Origin: Chlamydia sp. 17-3921
Lineage (GTDB): Bacteria; Chlamydiota; Chlamydiia; Chlamydiales; Chlamydiaceae
Reading direction: 5' to 3'
DNA length: 64,000 nt
NCBI RefSeq assembly: GCF_902705545.1
Contig: NZ_CACSHH010000003.1
Coordinates: 1 to 64,000, forward strand
This document shows positions 9,243 through 19,259 of this stretch, one piece after another. The notes beneath the pieces were generated by a model that saw only the letters and a list, made by a program, of their open reading frames with translations, was not told the origin of the DNA and searched no databases. How positions within the stretch are numbered: the stretch's first letter is position 1; the number at the start of each line of letters is the position of its first letter. Position numbers and translations under genes: made by a program.

Positions 9243-9270
9243 TTAAAAAGGCGCTTGTGGACCTTTTTAA
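9243..9270. terminator. bidirectional terminator between glyQS and the exported-protein cluster
   Basis: A 9-bp stem TTAAAAAGG/CCTTTTTAA with a 10-base loop lies between the convergent ends of glyQS and the next gene. Runs of T border the stem on either strand, so it could stop transcription from both sides. It overlaps the last four bases of the leftward gene. Confidence 0.7.
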
Positions 9271-9734
9271 TAATGATGTTTTATGTCTTTTAAAAGATGA
9301 CTTTCTAAAATAAAATCGCCTTCTCCGTCGTAATTTATAAGAATAGTCGTCATGCTAGGCCCCCCTATAGGGAAGATAAAACCAGTGAAAAACTCAAGAA
9401 ACTCTTTTACGTTCGGATCTTCGGGACCTTTGTTAAAAATGACGTATTCTGCAGATCCTATCATGCAACAAATTTCTTTCGAAAAATCATACTCAGAAAA
9501 GTTATCGTATCTTGGTTCATGGGTATCGGAATAAAATACTAAGATTAGATTTTTTCCTTCTTCTTCTACAACTTTCTTTCCTTCTCTATAGTTTGTAAAA
9601 AAACGGGTCTCTTCAACAAAAACTTCATCAACAGAAACTTCATCATTCGTTAACAAGTCTTCCTGCTTATCTTCAGCACTTATATATGGAGAAAATAAAC
9701 TCACTGCAGCAAATAAACAAAATAAAGTACGCAT
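9267..9734 (-). CDS. exported CT795-like protein A (degenerate thioredoxin-like)
   Basis: A 155-aa protein with a clear signal peptide (MRTLFCLFAAVSLFSPYISA, then EDK). The ATG used here lies two codons inside a TTG start. The mature part has a pattern like thioredoxin-fold proteins (FFTNYREGKKVVEEEGKNLI, then LVFYSD) but no CxxC; two adjacent cysteines occur later (ICCM). VKEFLEFFTGFIFP near the C-terminus is shared with the two genes upstream. By position it belongs with C. trachomatis CT795, which is reported to be secreted into the host cytosol. Function unknown. Confidence 0.8.
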   Translation of the reverse strand: MRTLFCLFAAVSLFSPYISAEDKQEDLLTNDEVSVDEVFVEETRFFTNYREGKKVVEEEGKNLILVFYSDTHEPRYDNFSEYDFSKEICCMIGSAEYVIFNKGPEDPNVKEFLEFFTGFIFPIGGPSMTTILINYDGEGDFILESHLLKDIKHHY

Positions 9735-9898
9735 ATACAACTCATCCTTATCTAAAACAACGAAGAGAGGCTATCGGAGATAAGGTTTTTGCGCACTCCT
9801 TTTTTAAAAAAATTCTTTTATATAAGAAAGTAAAAAAGATCCCTATACAGATATGATCTTTTCTTAAAAAATCTCTAAAGTAAATTTCAGCAAATCTT

Positions 9899-10405
9899 TT
9901 ATGTATGCGAGGAAAAAAAGTTTTCGCCCATCAATGAAGCAATGTCTACGATATGTCCTGAACCATCTTCCATAACTTCAATAGTTATCAAACAAGCTTC
10001 GGGAAAAACTTCTTTTGAGAATTCATCTCTGAATTCCTTTACATTTTTTGCCATTAGATCGTTTTGATAAGTATCAAGATAATGCTCACTCGTCTCTGAA
10101 GGACATAAAAGCACAACAGTAGCTATATCTCCGAGCATAGAATTGCTTAAAGATTCGGCTAGCTCTACCAAAAAATGGTATCCGGCATCACTGTAACAAC
10201 AGCTCATTACAACAAAAACAATATCACGATCTGAATCAAGAGCTCCTTTTAAACCTTCTGGATAAGAACGAAAGATCTCTGAATTTATCTGTAAATTCGA
10301 GATAACTCTCATCTGCTTGTCAGACTCCTCGTCGCCACCTAACTTCCCAACAGCAATAATTGGTAACATCAATAACAAAGAAAAAATAGCCAACACAATA
10401 CGCAT
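9899..10405 (-). CDS. exported CT795-like protein B
   Basis: A 168-aa protein with signal peptide MRIVLAIFSLLLMLPIIAVG. I chose the ATG that has GGGGAG about eight bases upstream; an in-frame GTG five codons earlier begins inside that sequence. The body repeats the layout of its neighbour: FRSYPEGLKGAL, then a strand IVFVVMSCC, and VKEFRDEFSKEVFP in the last third. There is no CxxC. The tandem position and shared motifs indicate duplication. Function unknown; probably periplasmic or secreted. Confidence 0.8.
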   Translation of the reverse strand: MRIVLAIFSLLLMLPIIAVGKLGGDEESDKQMRVISNLQINSEIFRSYPEGLKGALDSDRDIVFVVMSCCYSDAGYHFLVELAESLSNSMLGDIATVVLLCPSETSEHYLDTYQNDLMAKNVKEFRDEFSKEVFPEACLITIEVMEDGSGHIVDIASLMGENFFSSHT

Positions 10406-10511
10406 ATGACAACTCCCCACGAAAAAAACACTCCAAGAAGATAACTCAAGCGGGGTTTTAAAAGATACTCTCGTTTTTTAAGTATCAGATAACATAAACG
10501 AATAAGACTAA

Positions 10512-10985
10512 TTACATCTCAAGGATATCGAGACTTTTGACAGTTCCTGTATCATCTAACAAGATACAGCATAAACAAGGAGAATCATAATCTAAAATGC
10601 TAGGAAACTCTGTAGAAAATTCTGCCATATAAAGAATCATGGGGTCCATTTTTAAAGGGAAGTCTGCAGGACTAATTATCCCCGGCATTAAAATGACTAC
10701 ATTAAACAAAGGTTCTAGGTAAGAAGGAAGAGAAAAAGAATTTTGTGTAAGAAAGTCTAGCTTTGAAGAGCTTTCTTTTGAGAAAAAAACAAGGATTCCT
10801 AGTTTATTATTTTTTTGTGCATCATCAAAAGCCGGTTGGTACCGGCAAAATACTCCAGAGCCCTCTACATGCGGCAATTGTGAAGGCCAAACTACCTGAA
10901 TCCGATTTTCAAAATCACGATTATTTTGTTCTCCAAACAAAGAGAAAAAAGAACAACAAAGAACAAAGTATAAAAAAGATCGCAT
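10512..10985 (-). CDS. exported CT795-like protein C
   Basis: A 157-aa protein with signal peptide MRSFLYFVLCCSFFSLFG. The ATG used is six codons inside a TTG start. Shared features with the two downstream genes are FCRYQPAFDDAQ, the strand GILVFFSKES, and YMAEFSTEFPSIL near the C-terminus. A CLCC stretch near residue 140 is its only cysteine pair and is not at the thioredoxin active-site position. I see no ribosome-binding sequence of note. Function unknown. Confidence 0.78.
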   Translation of the reverse strand: MRSFLYFVLCCSFFSLFGEQNNRDFENRIQVVWPSQLPHVEGSGVFCRYQPAFDDAQKNNKLGILVFFSKESSSKLDFLTQNSFSLPSYLEPLFNVVILMPGIISPADFPLKMDPMILYMAEFSTEFPSILDYDSPCLCCILLDDTGTVKSLDILEM

Positions 10986-11041
10986 ATAACTTTTAAAAAA
11001 CAAGGTAAAGAAATATTTCTAACAAAGAAAAATTCTTTATT

Positions 11042-11290
11042 TTAAATTACTTCACTACGAGAAATCAATTGCTCCAAATCGAGCCACTGCTGTGCCTGCC
11101 ATTCGTTGACCAAAGATGGAGCTCCAAAACCATAGCCCAAAGCCTCAACAGCAGAGTGCACTTTTTCAGATAAAGCGAAGGTTCTTAAAGCTGATACGCC
11201 AATAGCCTCGGTTACTAGAGATACTTGTGAACGAGCTGACACACAAAGTATCCAAACTGTTAATGGCAACAAAATTTTTAAAAACTTCAT
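11042..11290 (-). CDS. small exported protein of unknown function
   Basis: An 82-aa protein beginning MKFLKILLPLTVWILCVSAR, a signal peptide, followed by about 60 residues predicted to be helical and ending LDLEQLISRSEVI. It does not share the EF...F...FP motif of the three genes that follow it, so it is not an obvious paralogue. It is 129 bases downstream of dnaG and first in the leftward series of exported proteins. I do not recognise a family. Confidence 0.65.
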   Translation of the reverse strand: MKFLKILLPLTVWILCVSARSQVSLVTEAIGVSALRTFALSEKVHSAVEALGYGFGAPSLVNEWQAQQWLDLEQLISRSEVI

Positions 11291-11419
11291 AAAAATTCTT
11301 CTATTAAAGAATAAAGAAAATAGTATTATATAATAAACTTAATATAATTACAATATTAAAAAACCCTCTATAGAAGGCTATTTAAATTTAAGAACTGATA
11401 GTTTTTCTAACACTTGATT

Positions 11420-13204
11420 CTACTGCGAAGAAAACTCTTCCTCGGGATCAGGGTAAATAATATCAATTGTGGTTCTATCTTTATAAATCTGTACGTAATC
11501 TTTTAGAACAGAAAGTTTCTCTCCTAACTCCTGTTTTTGCCTTACTAGAGCAAGATTTCTCTCTCTCCATTGTCTATCTGCAAGTTTCCTTAAAGCCTGA
11601 ACAAATACTGTACTTAAAATTTCTGTATTTAGTCGTCGTTTTGTTAATAGATTTATAATCATAGAATCAGAAAGCTTTGCTATGGCTTCTTCCAAAGGGG
11701 CATTCTTTCGATGAGACTCGTAGTAATCAATGAGAAAGGAAAAGAGCTTTCGGCATTCAGAATGCTTAAAATCCTCAGAAGAAAGGTAACTTTTTGCCGT
11801 ATGAAGAATAAAAAGCTCTGAAGTTTTACTAAAAAGCATACAGCGCAATACGTCTGTTTCTATAATAATATCTGTATGAATCCTAGGAACCTTTTGTTTT
11901 GCAGTAATGGTGGAAATGGGAACCTTTGTTTTAGCTTGAACTAAAGCAAAGACCATTTCCTCAGGAATCATCATTAAAGAAGCTAACTGCTTCATATGCT
12001 CATACACAAGAATTGGATTTCCCCAACGCTTAACCTGTCGCACAACATCTTCTACAATAAGAGCTTTTTCTTGGGGAGAAAAGTTAGGATGAGTTTTAAT
12101 TTTTTCACTAATCAGGAAGGCAAGGTAGCTTTCACTCTGTTCAAGCAAATCAATAAGAGCGCAACTTCCTCTCCGCATTAAAAATATATCGGGATCTTCA
12201 CCTTCAGGGAAATGACAAACAAAGACAGCCATACCAGCAGCTTGACACATATCCCCGATACGAAGAGCTGCTTTGTTTCCTGCATCATCGTTATCGAAAA
12301 GTAAAAAAACTTTTAAAACTCCAAGTTTAGAAAGTTCTTTAACATGATCTTCTGTAAATGCTGTACCTTGGACTGCCAAAGTACAGTTGAATCCCGAATC
12401 AATCATTTGCAAGCAATCTACTTGCCCTTCAACTAATATCACCCTCTTTTCTTTTGAGATTCGCCGACGGGAGAAATTTAAACCGTAAAGAATTCGAGAC
12501 TTCTTAAAAAGAATCGTCTCTGGAGTATTAACGTATTTACTTCCTTGAACATTTTCTAAAAATTTTCGAGATGAAAAACCCAAGGTATATCCCAGAGCAT
12601 CGTGTATAGGAAAAATTATTCTTTTAGAAAACAAAAACCACTTACCTCCAAAAAAACCAGCTTCTTTCAATTGTTTTTGGGTAAATTTTTTATCTTGCAT
12701 TCCTAAAAGAAAAACGGATTGTTCGGGAGCATAACCTAAACAAAAACGATCTATAGTATCTGGAGAAAATCCTCGCTGATATAAATACTGCATCGCCTTG
12801 ATGCCTTCAGGAAGATGAAATAGACAATAACGAAAAAATTTTTCTGCCTCATAATTTATATTACGAAGTTCCTCCTTAACTCCTATAGAGGCAGAAACTC
12901 CTGATTCTTTAGATACAATATCAAGTTCTACATGAAATTTCTTGGCTAAGACTAAAACAGCCTCAGTAAATGAATATCCAAAATATTGCATGAGAAAAGC
13001 AATAGCATCTCCATGAGCACCACATCCAAAGCAATGGTAGTAAGCTCCCGCAGGGTTTATTATAAATGAAGGAGTTTTTTCTGTATGAAAAGGGCAGCAA
13101 GCTTTATATGTCGCTCCGCTACGTTTTAAATGTATATGGTCAGAGAGAACATCAACAATATCTATACTATGTCTTAGGTTGTCTAAACTTTGATCTGTAT
13201 ACAT
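11420..13204 (-). CDS. dnaG: DNA primase
   Basis: Makes RNA primers for replication at the fork with DnaB. Domains in order: the CHC2 zinc finger (CCPFHTEKTPSF then YHCFGCGAHGDAI, residues about 36-70), the primase core, and the TOPRIM domain with VILVEGQVDCLQM near 262 and LLFDNDDAGNKAAL near 306. The C-terminal helicase-binding region fills the last 150 residues. The length of 594 aa is normal. Its start overlaps the upstream end of a divergent open frame by 15 bases. Confidence 0.97.
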   Translation of the reverse strand: MYTDQSLDNLRHSIDIVDVLSDHIHLKRSGATYKACCPFHTEKTPSFIINPAGAYYHCFGCGAHGDAIAFLMQYFGYSFTEAVLVLAKKFHVELDIVSKESGVSASIGVKEELRNINYEAEKFFRYCLFHLPEGIKAMQYLYQRGFSPDTIDRFCLGYAPEQSVFLLGMQDKKFTQKQLKEAGFFGGKWFLFSKRIIFPIHDALGYTLGFSSRKFLENVQGSKYVNTPETILFKKSRILYGLNFSRRRISKEKRVILVEGQVDCLQMIDSGFNCTLAVQGTAFTEDHVKELSKLGVLKVFLLFDNDDAGNKAALRIGDMCQAAGMAVFVCHFPEGEDPDIFLMRRGSCALIDLLEQSESYLAFLISEKIKTHPNFSPQEKALIVEDVVRQVKRWGNPILVYEHMKQLASLMMIPEEMVFALVQAKTKVPISTITAKQKVPRIHTDIIIETDVLRCMLFSKTSELFILHTAKSYLSSEDFKHSECRKLFSFLIDYYESHRKNAPLEEAIAKLSDSMIINLLTKRRLNTEILSTVFVQALRKLADRQWRERNLALVRQKQELGEKLSVLKDYVQIYKDRTTIDIIYPDPEEEFSSQ

Positions 13205-13231
13205 AATATTAGCTCTGTGGATTCTTTGGTT

Positions 13232-13480
13232 ATGCCATACACCAAGGTTTTAAAGAAAGGAAACGCCGTGATAACTTTTGGTAAAAGAAGCTCTTTTAGT
13301 TCCTTTAGTCCTTGCTTGATCCAGAAGAACAAATATAGTAAACTCTCAGAGAGAAATCGAAGTAACTTCTGTAAAAAATCAAAAAAATTATCCCCCCATA
13401 AAAGTCAAAGAGCCAAGAGGATCCACAAAAAAGAAGTTTTCGATATTACAATTAAAGCCATTAAAAAGATCCTTGTCTAA
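13232..13480 (+). CDS. small, very basic hypothetical protein
   Basis: From the ATG at 13232 it gives 82 aa (MPYTKVLKKGNAVITFGKRS); the frame is open back to 13190, inside the dnaG start. It is rich in Lys, Arg and Ser (KKSKKLSPHKSQRAKRIHKK) with few acidic residues, so it could bind nucleic acid, but I see no defined domain. C. trachomatis has a small gene, CT793, at the same place between dnaG and mutS, which supports it being real. It ends 27 bases before mutS. Confidence 0.5.
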   Translation: MPYTKVLKKGNAVITFGKRSSFSSFSPCLIQKNKYSKLSERNRSNFCKKSKKLSPHKSQRAKRIHKKEVFDITIKAIKKILV

Positions 13481-13507
13481 CATAAAAATAAAATTTCCGA
13501 ATGAATC

Positions 13508-15994
13508 ATGACGACAAAAAAACCTACTCCCATGATGGAACAGTGGAATCAATGCAAAGATAAAGCAGGAGAATCTATTCTACTATTTCGTATGGGAGAT
13601 TTTTATGAAGCTTTTTATGATGATGCTGTTCTTCTTTCTCAATATCTTGGCCTCACCCTAACTCAACGACAAGGAATTCCCATGAGCGGCATTCCTGTAA
13701 CAACTATAGACAGCTATATTGATCGTTTAGTGAATAAAGGTTTCAAAGTTGCTATTGCAGAACAACTTGAAGACCCTAAAAGCAAAGAAGTCAAAGGAAA
13801 ATCGAAGCCTTTATCTCGAGATATCCAAAGGTTCATCACTCCAGGGACTTTGTTATCTTCTTCTCTACTTCAAGAAAAAACAAATAACTATATTCTTGCC
13901 ATTAATCGTATAGGCTCTCTTTTTGGTTTTGCCTGTTTAGATTTATCCATAGGCTCTTTTTTTCTTGGAGAATATGATAACCCTAAAGAATTAATAGATG
14001 AAATTTGCCGTTTAGCTCCAAAAGAAGTCTTAAGCTACGAAAAATTTTATAAAAAACAATCTACAGTCATACAACAACTTCAACAACATCTTAAACTTAC
14101 TTTATCTGTTTATGCTGATTGGGCTTTTGAACACCAATTTGCCACTCAAAAATTGATAACACATTTTCGAGTAGCTTCTTTAGATGGATTTGGTCTTAAA
14201 GGGTATCTTCCCTCGGTTAATGCTGCAGGAGGATTGCTTTCCTATATTCAAGACAAGCTTCTTTTACCAATAAAGCACATCGATATCCCTAAATCTTATG
14301 GAAAACAACAAAGACTGTTGATAGATACAACATCACAAGCAAATTTAGAATTGCTCTGTCCTTTAAATGATCCTATGGGGAAGAGCTCTCTTCTCCATGT
14401 TATGGACAGAACATGCACTCCTATGGGAGGAAGGCTTCTATACCAAATCTTAGTAAGTCCTTTCTACAACCTTAAAGATATTCTTCTACGTCAAGATGCT
14501 GTTGACTTTCTCCTGAAAGAAACAAATCTAAGAAAAGCTATAAAAATACACTTAAGCCAAGTTCGCGATATCGAACGCTTAATGACAAAAATTACAACAG
14601 GATTAGCTGGACCAAAAGATATTGGTTCACTTAGAGATTCTTTAAAAGCAAGTTCTTTTATTTTTTCTCTATTAGCAACATTCTCTTTACCAGATTTTTT
14701 TAAAGATAAGTTTTTTCCAACTGCTGAATTTTCTTCATTAGTAACACTTCTCACTCAATCATTAAATGAAGATTTACCTTTAAGATTATCAGAGGGCAAC
14801 ATCTTTTCTCGAGATTTTCATACAGAATTAAAACGTTTACATCATACACAAGAACATTCTCAAGAATGGTTATTACAATATCAAGAACAAATTCGCAAAC
14901 AAACAGGAATCAAAAAATTAAAAGTATGCTTTTCTTATGCTTTAGGATATTACATAGAAATCAATAGTGAATTAGCGCCAAAATTACCTTCAAATTTTAT
15001 TCGTCGTCAGTCGCGTTTACATGCAGAGCGCTTCACAACAGAAGAATTACAACAATTCCAAGATGACATGTTTAATATTTCTGACAAAATGCAAGCTATA
15101 GAAACACAGTTATTCAAGGACTTATGTTTTCAGATTTTACAGCAACGAGAAACTCTTTCTTCTCTATCTCAAGCCCTTGCAGACATAGATTACATCTTAT
15201 CTCTTGCAGAGCTTGCTGACATTTATGGATATTGCCGACCTCTTGTAGATAACAGCGACATTTTATCTATTTGTCGAGGATGTCATCCTGTAGCGCAAAC
15301 ACTGTTAGACACGGGGAGGTTTATACCTAATGACATAGAAATGCATGGATTACGAACCCATATGATTCTTCTTACAGGCCCAAATATGGCGGGAAAATCT
15401 ACTTATATTCGACAGATTGCTCTTTTAGTTATCATGGCTCAAATGGGTTCTTTTATCCCAGCAAAAGCTGCTCATATCGGAATTATCGATAAGATTTTTA
15501 CTAGGATAGGAGCTGGAGATAACCTTTCCAAAGGAATGTCTACCTTCATGGTAGAAATGGCAGAAACTGCGAATATTTTACATAATGCTACAAATCACTC
15601 TCTCGTCATCCTAGATGAAATAGGACGAGGCACAAGTACTTATGATGGTCTAGCAATTGCTCAGGCAGTTGTAGAATACTTACTCTTTACTGAAGGAAGA
15701 AAAGCAAAGACTCTTTTTGCAACACATTATAAAGAGCTTACTAGCTTAGAAGATCGAAGTCCTCACGTAGAAAATTACCACGCTGGAGTTAAAGAAAATT
15801 CTGGTCAACCGATTTTTCTATATGAAATTCTCAAAGGCTGTTCACAAAAAAGCTTTGGAATTCATGTTGCAAGACTTGCTGGGTTTCCCTTATGTGTAGT
15901 ATCGAGAGCTCAACAAATTTTACGACAACTTGAAGGTCCTGACTCAGCAACTCGTCTAACTCAAGAAAAGAATCAACAGCTTATGTTGTTCTAG
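13508..15994 (+). CDS. mutS: DNA mismatch repair protein MutS
   Basis: Recognises mismatches and small loops and recruits MutL. The mismatch-binding Phe-x-Glu motif is in [15 protein letters not shown] near residues 25-39. The connector, lever and clamp domains follow, and the ABC-type ATPase shows Walker [13 protein letters not shown] near 625, FMVEMAETA near 676, and Walker B plus signature [15 protein letters not shown] near 703. The length of 828 aa is slightly short of E. coli MutS at its C-terminus. uvrC begins two bases after its stop, so the two repair genes are co-transcribed. Confidence 0.97.
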   Translation: MTTKKPTPMMEQWNQCKDKAGESILLFRMGDFYEAFYDDAVLLSQYLGLTLTQRQGIPMSGIPVTTIDSYIDRLVNKGFKVAIAEQLEDPKSKEVKGKSKPLSRDIQRFITPGTLLSSSLLQEKTNNYILAINRIGSLFGFACLDLSIGSFFLGEYDNPKELIDEICRLAPKEVLSYEKFYKKQSTVIQQLQQHLKLTLSVYADWAFEHQFATQKLITHFRVASLDGFGLKGYLPSVNAAGGLLSYIQDKLLLPIKHIDIPKSYGKQQRLLIDTTSQANLELLCPLNDPMGKSSLLHVMDRTCTPMGGRLLYQILVSPFYNLKDILLRQDAVDFLLKETNLRKAIKIHLSQVRDIERLMTKITTGLAGPKDIGSLRDSLKASSFIFSLLATFSLPDFFKDKFFPTAEFSSLVTLLTQSLNEDLPLRLSEGNIFSRDFHTELKRLHHTQEHSQEWLLQYQEQIRKQTGIKKLKVCFSYALGYYIEINSELAPKLPSNFIRRQSRLHAERFTTEELQQFQDDMFNISDKMQAIETQLFKDLCFQILQQRETLSSLSQALADIDYILSLAELADIYGYCRPLVDNSDILSICRGCHPVAQTLLDTGRFIPNDIEMHGLRTHMILLTGPNMAGKSTYIRQIALLVIMAQMGSFIPAKAAHIGIIDKIFTRIGAGDNLSKGMSTFMVEMAETANILHNATNHSLVILDEIGRGTSTYDGLAIAQAVVEYLLFTEGRKAKTLFATHYKELTSLEDRSPHVENYHAGVKENSGQPIFLYEILKGCSQKSFGIHVARLAGFPLCVVSRAQQILRQLEGPDSATRLTQEKNQQLMLF

Positions 15995-15996
15995 TC

Positions 15997-17802
15997 ATGC
16001 GTATTGAAGATTTTTCGCCAAAACTTATCCCGACGACTCCTGGAGTATATCTCATGAAAGATGCTGAAGGAAAAGTTCTCTATGTTGGCAAAGCAAAAAA
16101 TCTAAGAAATCGTATAACGATGTATTTTCATAAGCAAAGGGATGTTAGAGAACGCGTTCCTTTCTTAATGCAGAAAACTATTTCTATAGAAACTATCACA
16201 GTTTCTAACGAAACGGAGGCATTACTTCTCGAAAATAATCTAATAAAAAAGCACAGTCCCAAATACAATGTTTTATTAAAAGACGATAAAACTTTTTTCT
16301 GCTTAGCTATATCGTTGTCGCATTCATGGCCAAAAATAGAAGCCATTCGAAGCAAGGCCATAAATTCTACCAAAAAACAACTAGTTTTCGGACCTTACGT
16401 TAATAGCGAGGCATGTCGTGCTCTCTTAGAGGTTTTAGGCCTTTATTTTCCTCTCAGAACATGCTCCGACAAAGAATTCGCTTTAAGAAAGCGACCTTGT
16501 GTTCTTTATGAAATGAAACGCTGCTTAGCCCCCTGTGTTGGCTTTTGTTCTCCAGAAGAGTATCAAGCAACTCTAGAGAAAGCTATTTTATTTCTTAAAG
16601 GGAAAATAGATGAAGTAATTTCTAAGTTAGAAAAAGCAATACAGGAAGCTTCTAAACAACTAAAATTTGAACAAGCAGCAATTTATTATCGAACACTCAC
16701 ACTCATCAAACAAGCCATGACAAAGCAGCATGTTGAGAAATTTTATTATCAAGATATCGATGCTTTGGGTTTCTATAGACATCAAAGAGATACCATACTT
16801 ACAGTCCTTACTATTCGTTCAGGGAAGCTTCTAGGCACTCGTCACTATTCATTTTTCGAAAATGCTCAAGAAGATCAAAATTTTCTTTCTTCTTTTATTT
16901 TACAATTTTATGAAAACCAGACCGAATTACCTCGAGAGGTTTTAACTCCTATTTCTCTGTCCCCTGAGCTTTCTTCCTTACTTAGTAAAAATTTCTCTCT
17001 TCGTTTACGAGCTCCGAAAACAGGCTATCGTAAAGAACTCATAGTCTTAGCACAACACAACGCTGAAGAATATGCTAAAACTATTTCCAAGCAATTAAAA
17101 TTACCTTATGAAGACATAAAAAATATCTTATATATTCAAAATTACCCTTATCGAATTGAGTGCTATGACAATGCACATCTACATGGAGCACACGCGATTG
17201 GAGTTTATATTGTTTTTGAGAATGACCGTTTAGCTTCACAACACTACCGGACATTTTCTATTTCACCAAATGCTGCAAAAAATGATTTAGGAGCTTTAGA
17301 AGAAGTTTTATTGCGAAGGTTTAAATCTTTAACGACAGTTCTTCCTGATATGATTTTAATTGATGGAGGACGAGCTCATTACGTATTAGCCAAGAAATTA
17401 CTAGAAACATTTAATCTTACAGGTATTGAAGTTATAGCTTTAGCAAAAGAAGCCAGTAATCACAGTAGATCTTTAACCAAAGATAAAATCTTTTCTGAAG
17501 CTTTCCCTAAAGGCCTTCAACTAGCATCATCATCAAAGTTGTTACAATTTTTCCAAGCACTAAGAGATGAAGCTCATCGTTTTGCTATCGGCAAACATAG
17601 ACAAAAACGAAATAAAGATTTTTTTTTCGTAGAAAAAATTCCTGGGATTGGAAAGGTAAAGCAAAACACACTCCTGAAAAAATTCAAAAGCTGGAAAAAC
17701 ATTATGAAAGCCTCCCAGGAAGAGCTAGAAGCTATTCCTGGGCTAACGAGAAAGGATATTCAACAACTTCTTATTAAGAAAGCTGATATACAAGAACTTT
17801 AA
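15997..17802 (+). CDS. uvrC: excinuclease ABC subunit C
   Basis: Makes the two incisions around a lesion in nucleotide excision repair with UvrA and UvrB. The N-terminal GIY-YIG nuclease reads [19 protein letters not shown] with KAKNLRNR (residues 13-39). A UVR helix for UvrB contact lies near 205-240. The RNase H-like second nuclease contains [19 protein letters not shown] and [10 protein letters not shown], and the helix-hairpin-helix repeats ([24 protein letters not shown]) end the protein. The length of 601 aa is typical. Confidence 0.97.
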   Translation: MRIEDFSPKLIPTTPGVYLMKDAEGKVLYVGKAKNLRNRITMYFHKQRDVRERVPFLMQKTISIETITVSNETEALLLENNLIKKHSPKYNVLLKDDKTFFCLAISLSHSWPKIEAIRSKAINSTKKQLVFGPYVNSEACRALLEVLGLYFPLRTCSDKEFALRKRPCVLYEMKRCLAPCVGFCSPEEYQATLEKAILFLKGKIDEVISKLEKAIQEASKQLKFEQAAIYYRTLTLIKQAMTKQHVEKFYYQDIDALGFYRHQRDTILTVLTIRSGKLLGTRHYSFFENAQEDQNFLSSFILQFYENQTELPREVLTPISLSPELSSLLSKNFSLRLRAPKTGYRKELIVLAQHNAEEYAKTISKQLKLPYEDIKNILYIQNYPYRIECYDNAHLHGAHAIGVYIVFENDRLASQHYRTFSISPNAAKNDLGALEEVLLRRFKSLTTVLPDMILIDGGRAHYVLAKKLLETFNLTGIEVIALAKEASNHSRSLTKDKIFSEAFPKGLQLASSSKLLQFFQALRDEAHRFAIGKHRQKRNKDFFFVEKIPGIGKVKQNTLLKKFKSWKNIMKASQEELEAIPGLTRKDIQQLLIKKADIQEL

Positions 17803-17805
17803 AAA

Positions 17806-18276
17806 TTACTCCATTTCTTTGGGTTCTACAATGAAATCTTCAGGAGGGGGAAGCTCATTAACAAACATTCCTTCAACATCTTCTTCAGTACGATCTTTAG
17901 GTTGGGTAAGGCCTTTGATAATCACATGTACAGCAGCAACATGAAGACCTGTATATTCAGAAATTTCAGAGACTATGCACCCTTGGATTTCCTCTGTTTT
18001 TTCTGGGATAGAAACACCATAATCAACATTCACCTCTACGCGAACTTTTACCAAATGATTTTTGGAGTCTTGCTCTACGTAAATACCCTTCATTCTCTCA
18101 ATGTCTCGACCAAACAAAGTGTCGATTAAATTTCCTCCTAAAAGAGAAACCCCATTGATTTTAGCTAAACAATGTAAGATTATTACCTGAATAACTCGAG
18201 TTTCTATATCACGGCTAAACACTGTCTCAGGAAACTCTATTTCCTTAACATCTAATTTTAAATTTTGTTTATCCAT
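17806..18276 (-). CDS. Asp23/Gls24-family protein
   Basis: A 156-aa soluble protein. The Asp23 pattern is visible: VIQVIILHCLAKINGVSLLG near residues 28-47, KVRVEVNVDYGVSIPEKTEEI near 90-110, and TGLHVAAVHVIIKGL near 121-135. The family is best known from Gram-positive bacteria as an alkaline-shock, membrane-associated protein; its job in chlamydiae is not clear to me. It has an acidic C-terminal tail. It converges with uvrC three bases away and diverges from the membrane-GYF gene. Confidence 0.8.
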   Translation of the reverse strand: MDKQNLKLDVKEIEFPETVFSRDIETRVIQVIILHCLAKINGVSLLGGNLIDTLFGRDIERMKGIYVEQDSKNHLVKVRVEVNVDYGVSIPEKTEEIQGCIVSEISEYTGLHVAAVHVIIKGLTQPKDRTEEDVEGMFVNELPPPEDFIVEPKEME

Positions 18277-18370
18277 ACTTCTCTCTCCTTTTCACCCTAT
18301 TTCTATGGCAAGAAATGCATCTCATAGAAATAATGAGCGCTAGCGATAGTCTAATGACACAACGGTTAAT

Positions 18371-18883
18371 ATGCTACCTTCAATACTTCCTATTTCATTT
18401 TTCTTATTTTATTTAGTTCTAGGCTGCCTTTCTGCATACATAGCAATTAAAAAAAATCGCAATCCTATTGGATGGTTTTTTGCTGGAATGCTTTTTGGTA
18501 TCATTGGAATAGTACTTTTACTTATTCTTCCAAATTTATCAAAAAATAATTCACAAAATCATAAAACACCGACAACAGGAGGAAATCTCAATATCTTAGA
18601 GGAAATACAAAACTCTGAAACCCTAGAGAAAAAATCTTCAGATTCTTCAGATTTAACACAGGCTCCTATAGACACAGAAAAGTGGTTTTACCTGAGTAAA
18701 GACAAGCAAAATATCGGACCTCTCTCTCTGGAAAATTTGCTTATCTTTCTCAGAGACAAAGAACGTCATGCCCAGGAAAATATATCTCCTGAAGAAATTT
18801 GGGTATGGAAAAAGGGAATGGCGAATTGGGAGAGGGTAAAGAACGTAACTGAATTAAGAGAAGCGTTAGAGATTCTTTTATAA
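18371..18883 (+). CDS. membrane protein with C-terminal GYF_2-type domain
   Basis: A 170-aa protein with two hydrophobic spans (residues about 3-25 and 33-55) separated by a basic turn IKKNRNPIG, then a Ser/Thr-rich linker, then a domain beginning WFYLSKDKQNIGPLSLENLL at 112-131 and ending in EEIWVWKKGMANWERVK. That last pattern is the bacterial GYF_2 domain, thought to bind proline-rich peptides. It probably lies at the inner membrane with the domain in the cytosol. It corresponds by position to CT788. Function unknown. Confidence 0.75.
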   Translation: MLPSILPISFFLFYLVLGCLSAYIAIKKNRNPIGWFFAGMLFGIIGIVLLLILPNLSKNNSQNHKTPTTGGNLNILEEIQNSETLEKKSSDSSDLTQAPIDTEKWFYLSKDKQNIGPLSLENLLIFLRDKERHAQENISPEEIWVWKKGMANWERVKNVTELREALEILL

Positions 18884-18929
18884 ATCTACAACGCTTATTT
18901 TCCTAAGAAAAACTTAGTTCTAAGTATTT

Positions 18930-19235
18930 TTACCAGCTAGCCTTAATAACTCCAGGAATTTCACCCATAGAAGCCATTTGTCTAAAACAAATTCTTGAGA
19001 TTGCAAATTTCCTTAAGTAACTTCGAGGACGACCTGTCAACATGCATCTATTATGCAAACGAGAAGGAGAAGAATCTCTCTTCATTTTGTTTAAGGAAAT
19101 ACGAGCAGCTTCTTTCTCTTCTTCACTAACAACTAGGCTTTTGACAATTTTGCGTAGCTCACTTCTTTTATGAAAATTTGCTTCTACTAATCGTCGACGC
19201 TTAGCTTCTCTAGCAACTGATGATTTTTTTGCCAT
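18930..19235 (-). CDS. rpsN: 30S ribosomal protein S14 (zinc-free form)
   Basis: Small-subunit head protein. The 101-aa length, basic N-terminus [16 protein letters not shown] and C-terminal [18 protein letters not shown] with [11 protein letters not shown] identify the long type without the CxxC zinc pair. It lies 24 bases after rpmJ on the same strand and probably shares its transcript. Confidence 0.97.
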   Translation of the reverse strand: MAKKSSVAREAKRRRLVEANFHKRSELRKIVKSLVVSEEEKEAARISLNKMKRDSSPSRLHNRCMLTGRPRSYLRKFAISRICFRQMASMGEIPGVIKASW

Positions 19236-19259
19236 ACAGCTTCTTACCTAAAATTTAAA

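Noticed and set aside
9267-11290. Mobile or horizontally acquired island
   Set aside because: No repeats, integrase or tRNA at its borders, base composition like its neighbours, and a positional equivalent in C. trachomatis.
18325-18350. GAGCGCTAGCG palindrome between divergent genes as an operator
   Set aside because: Only a short imperfect repeat; no second copy in the window to support a binding site.
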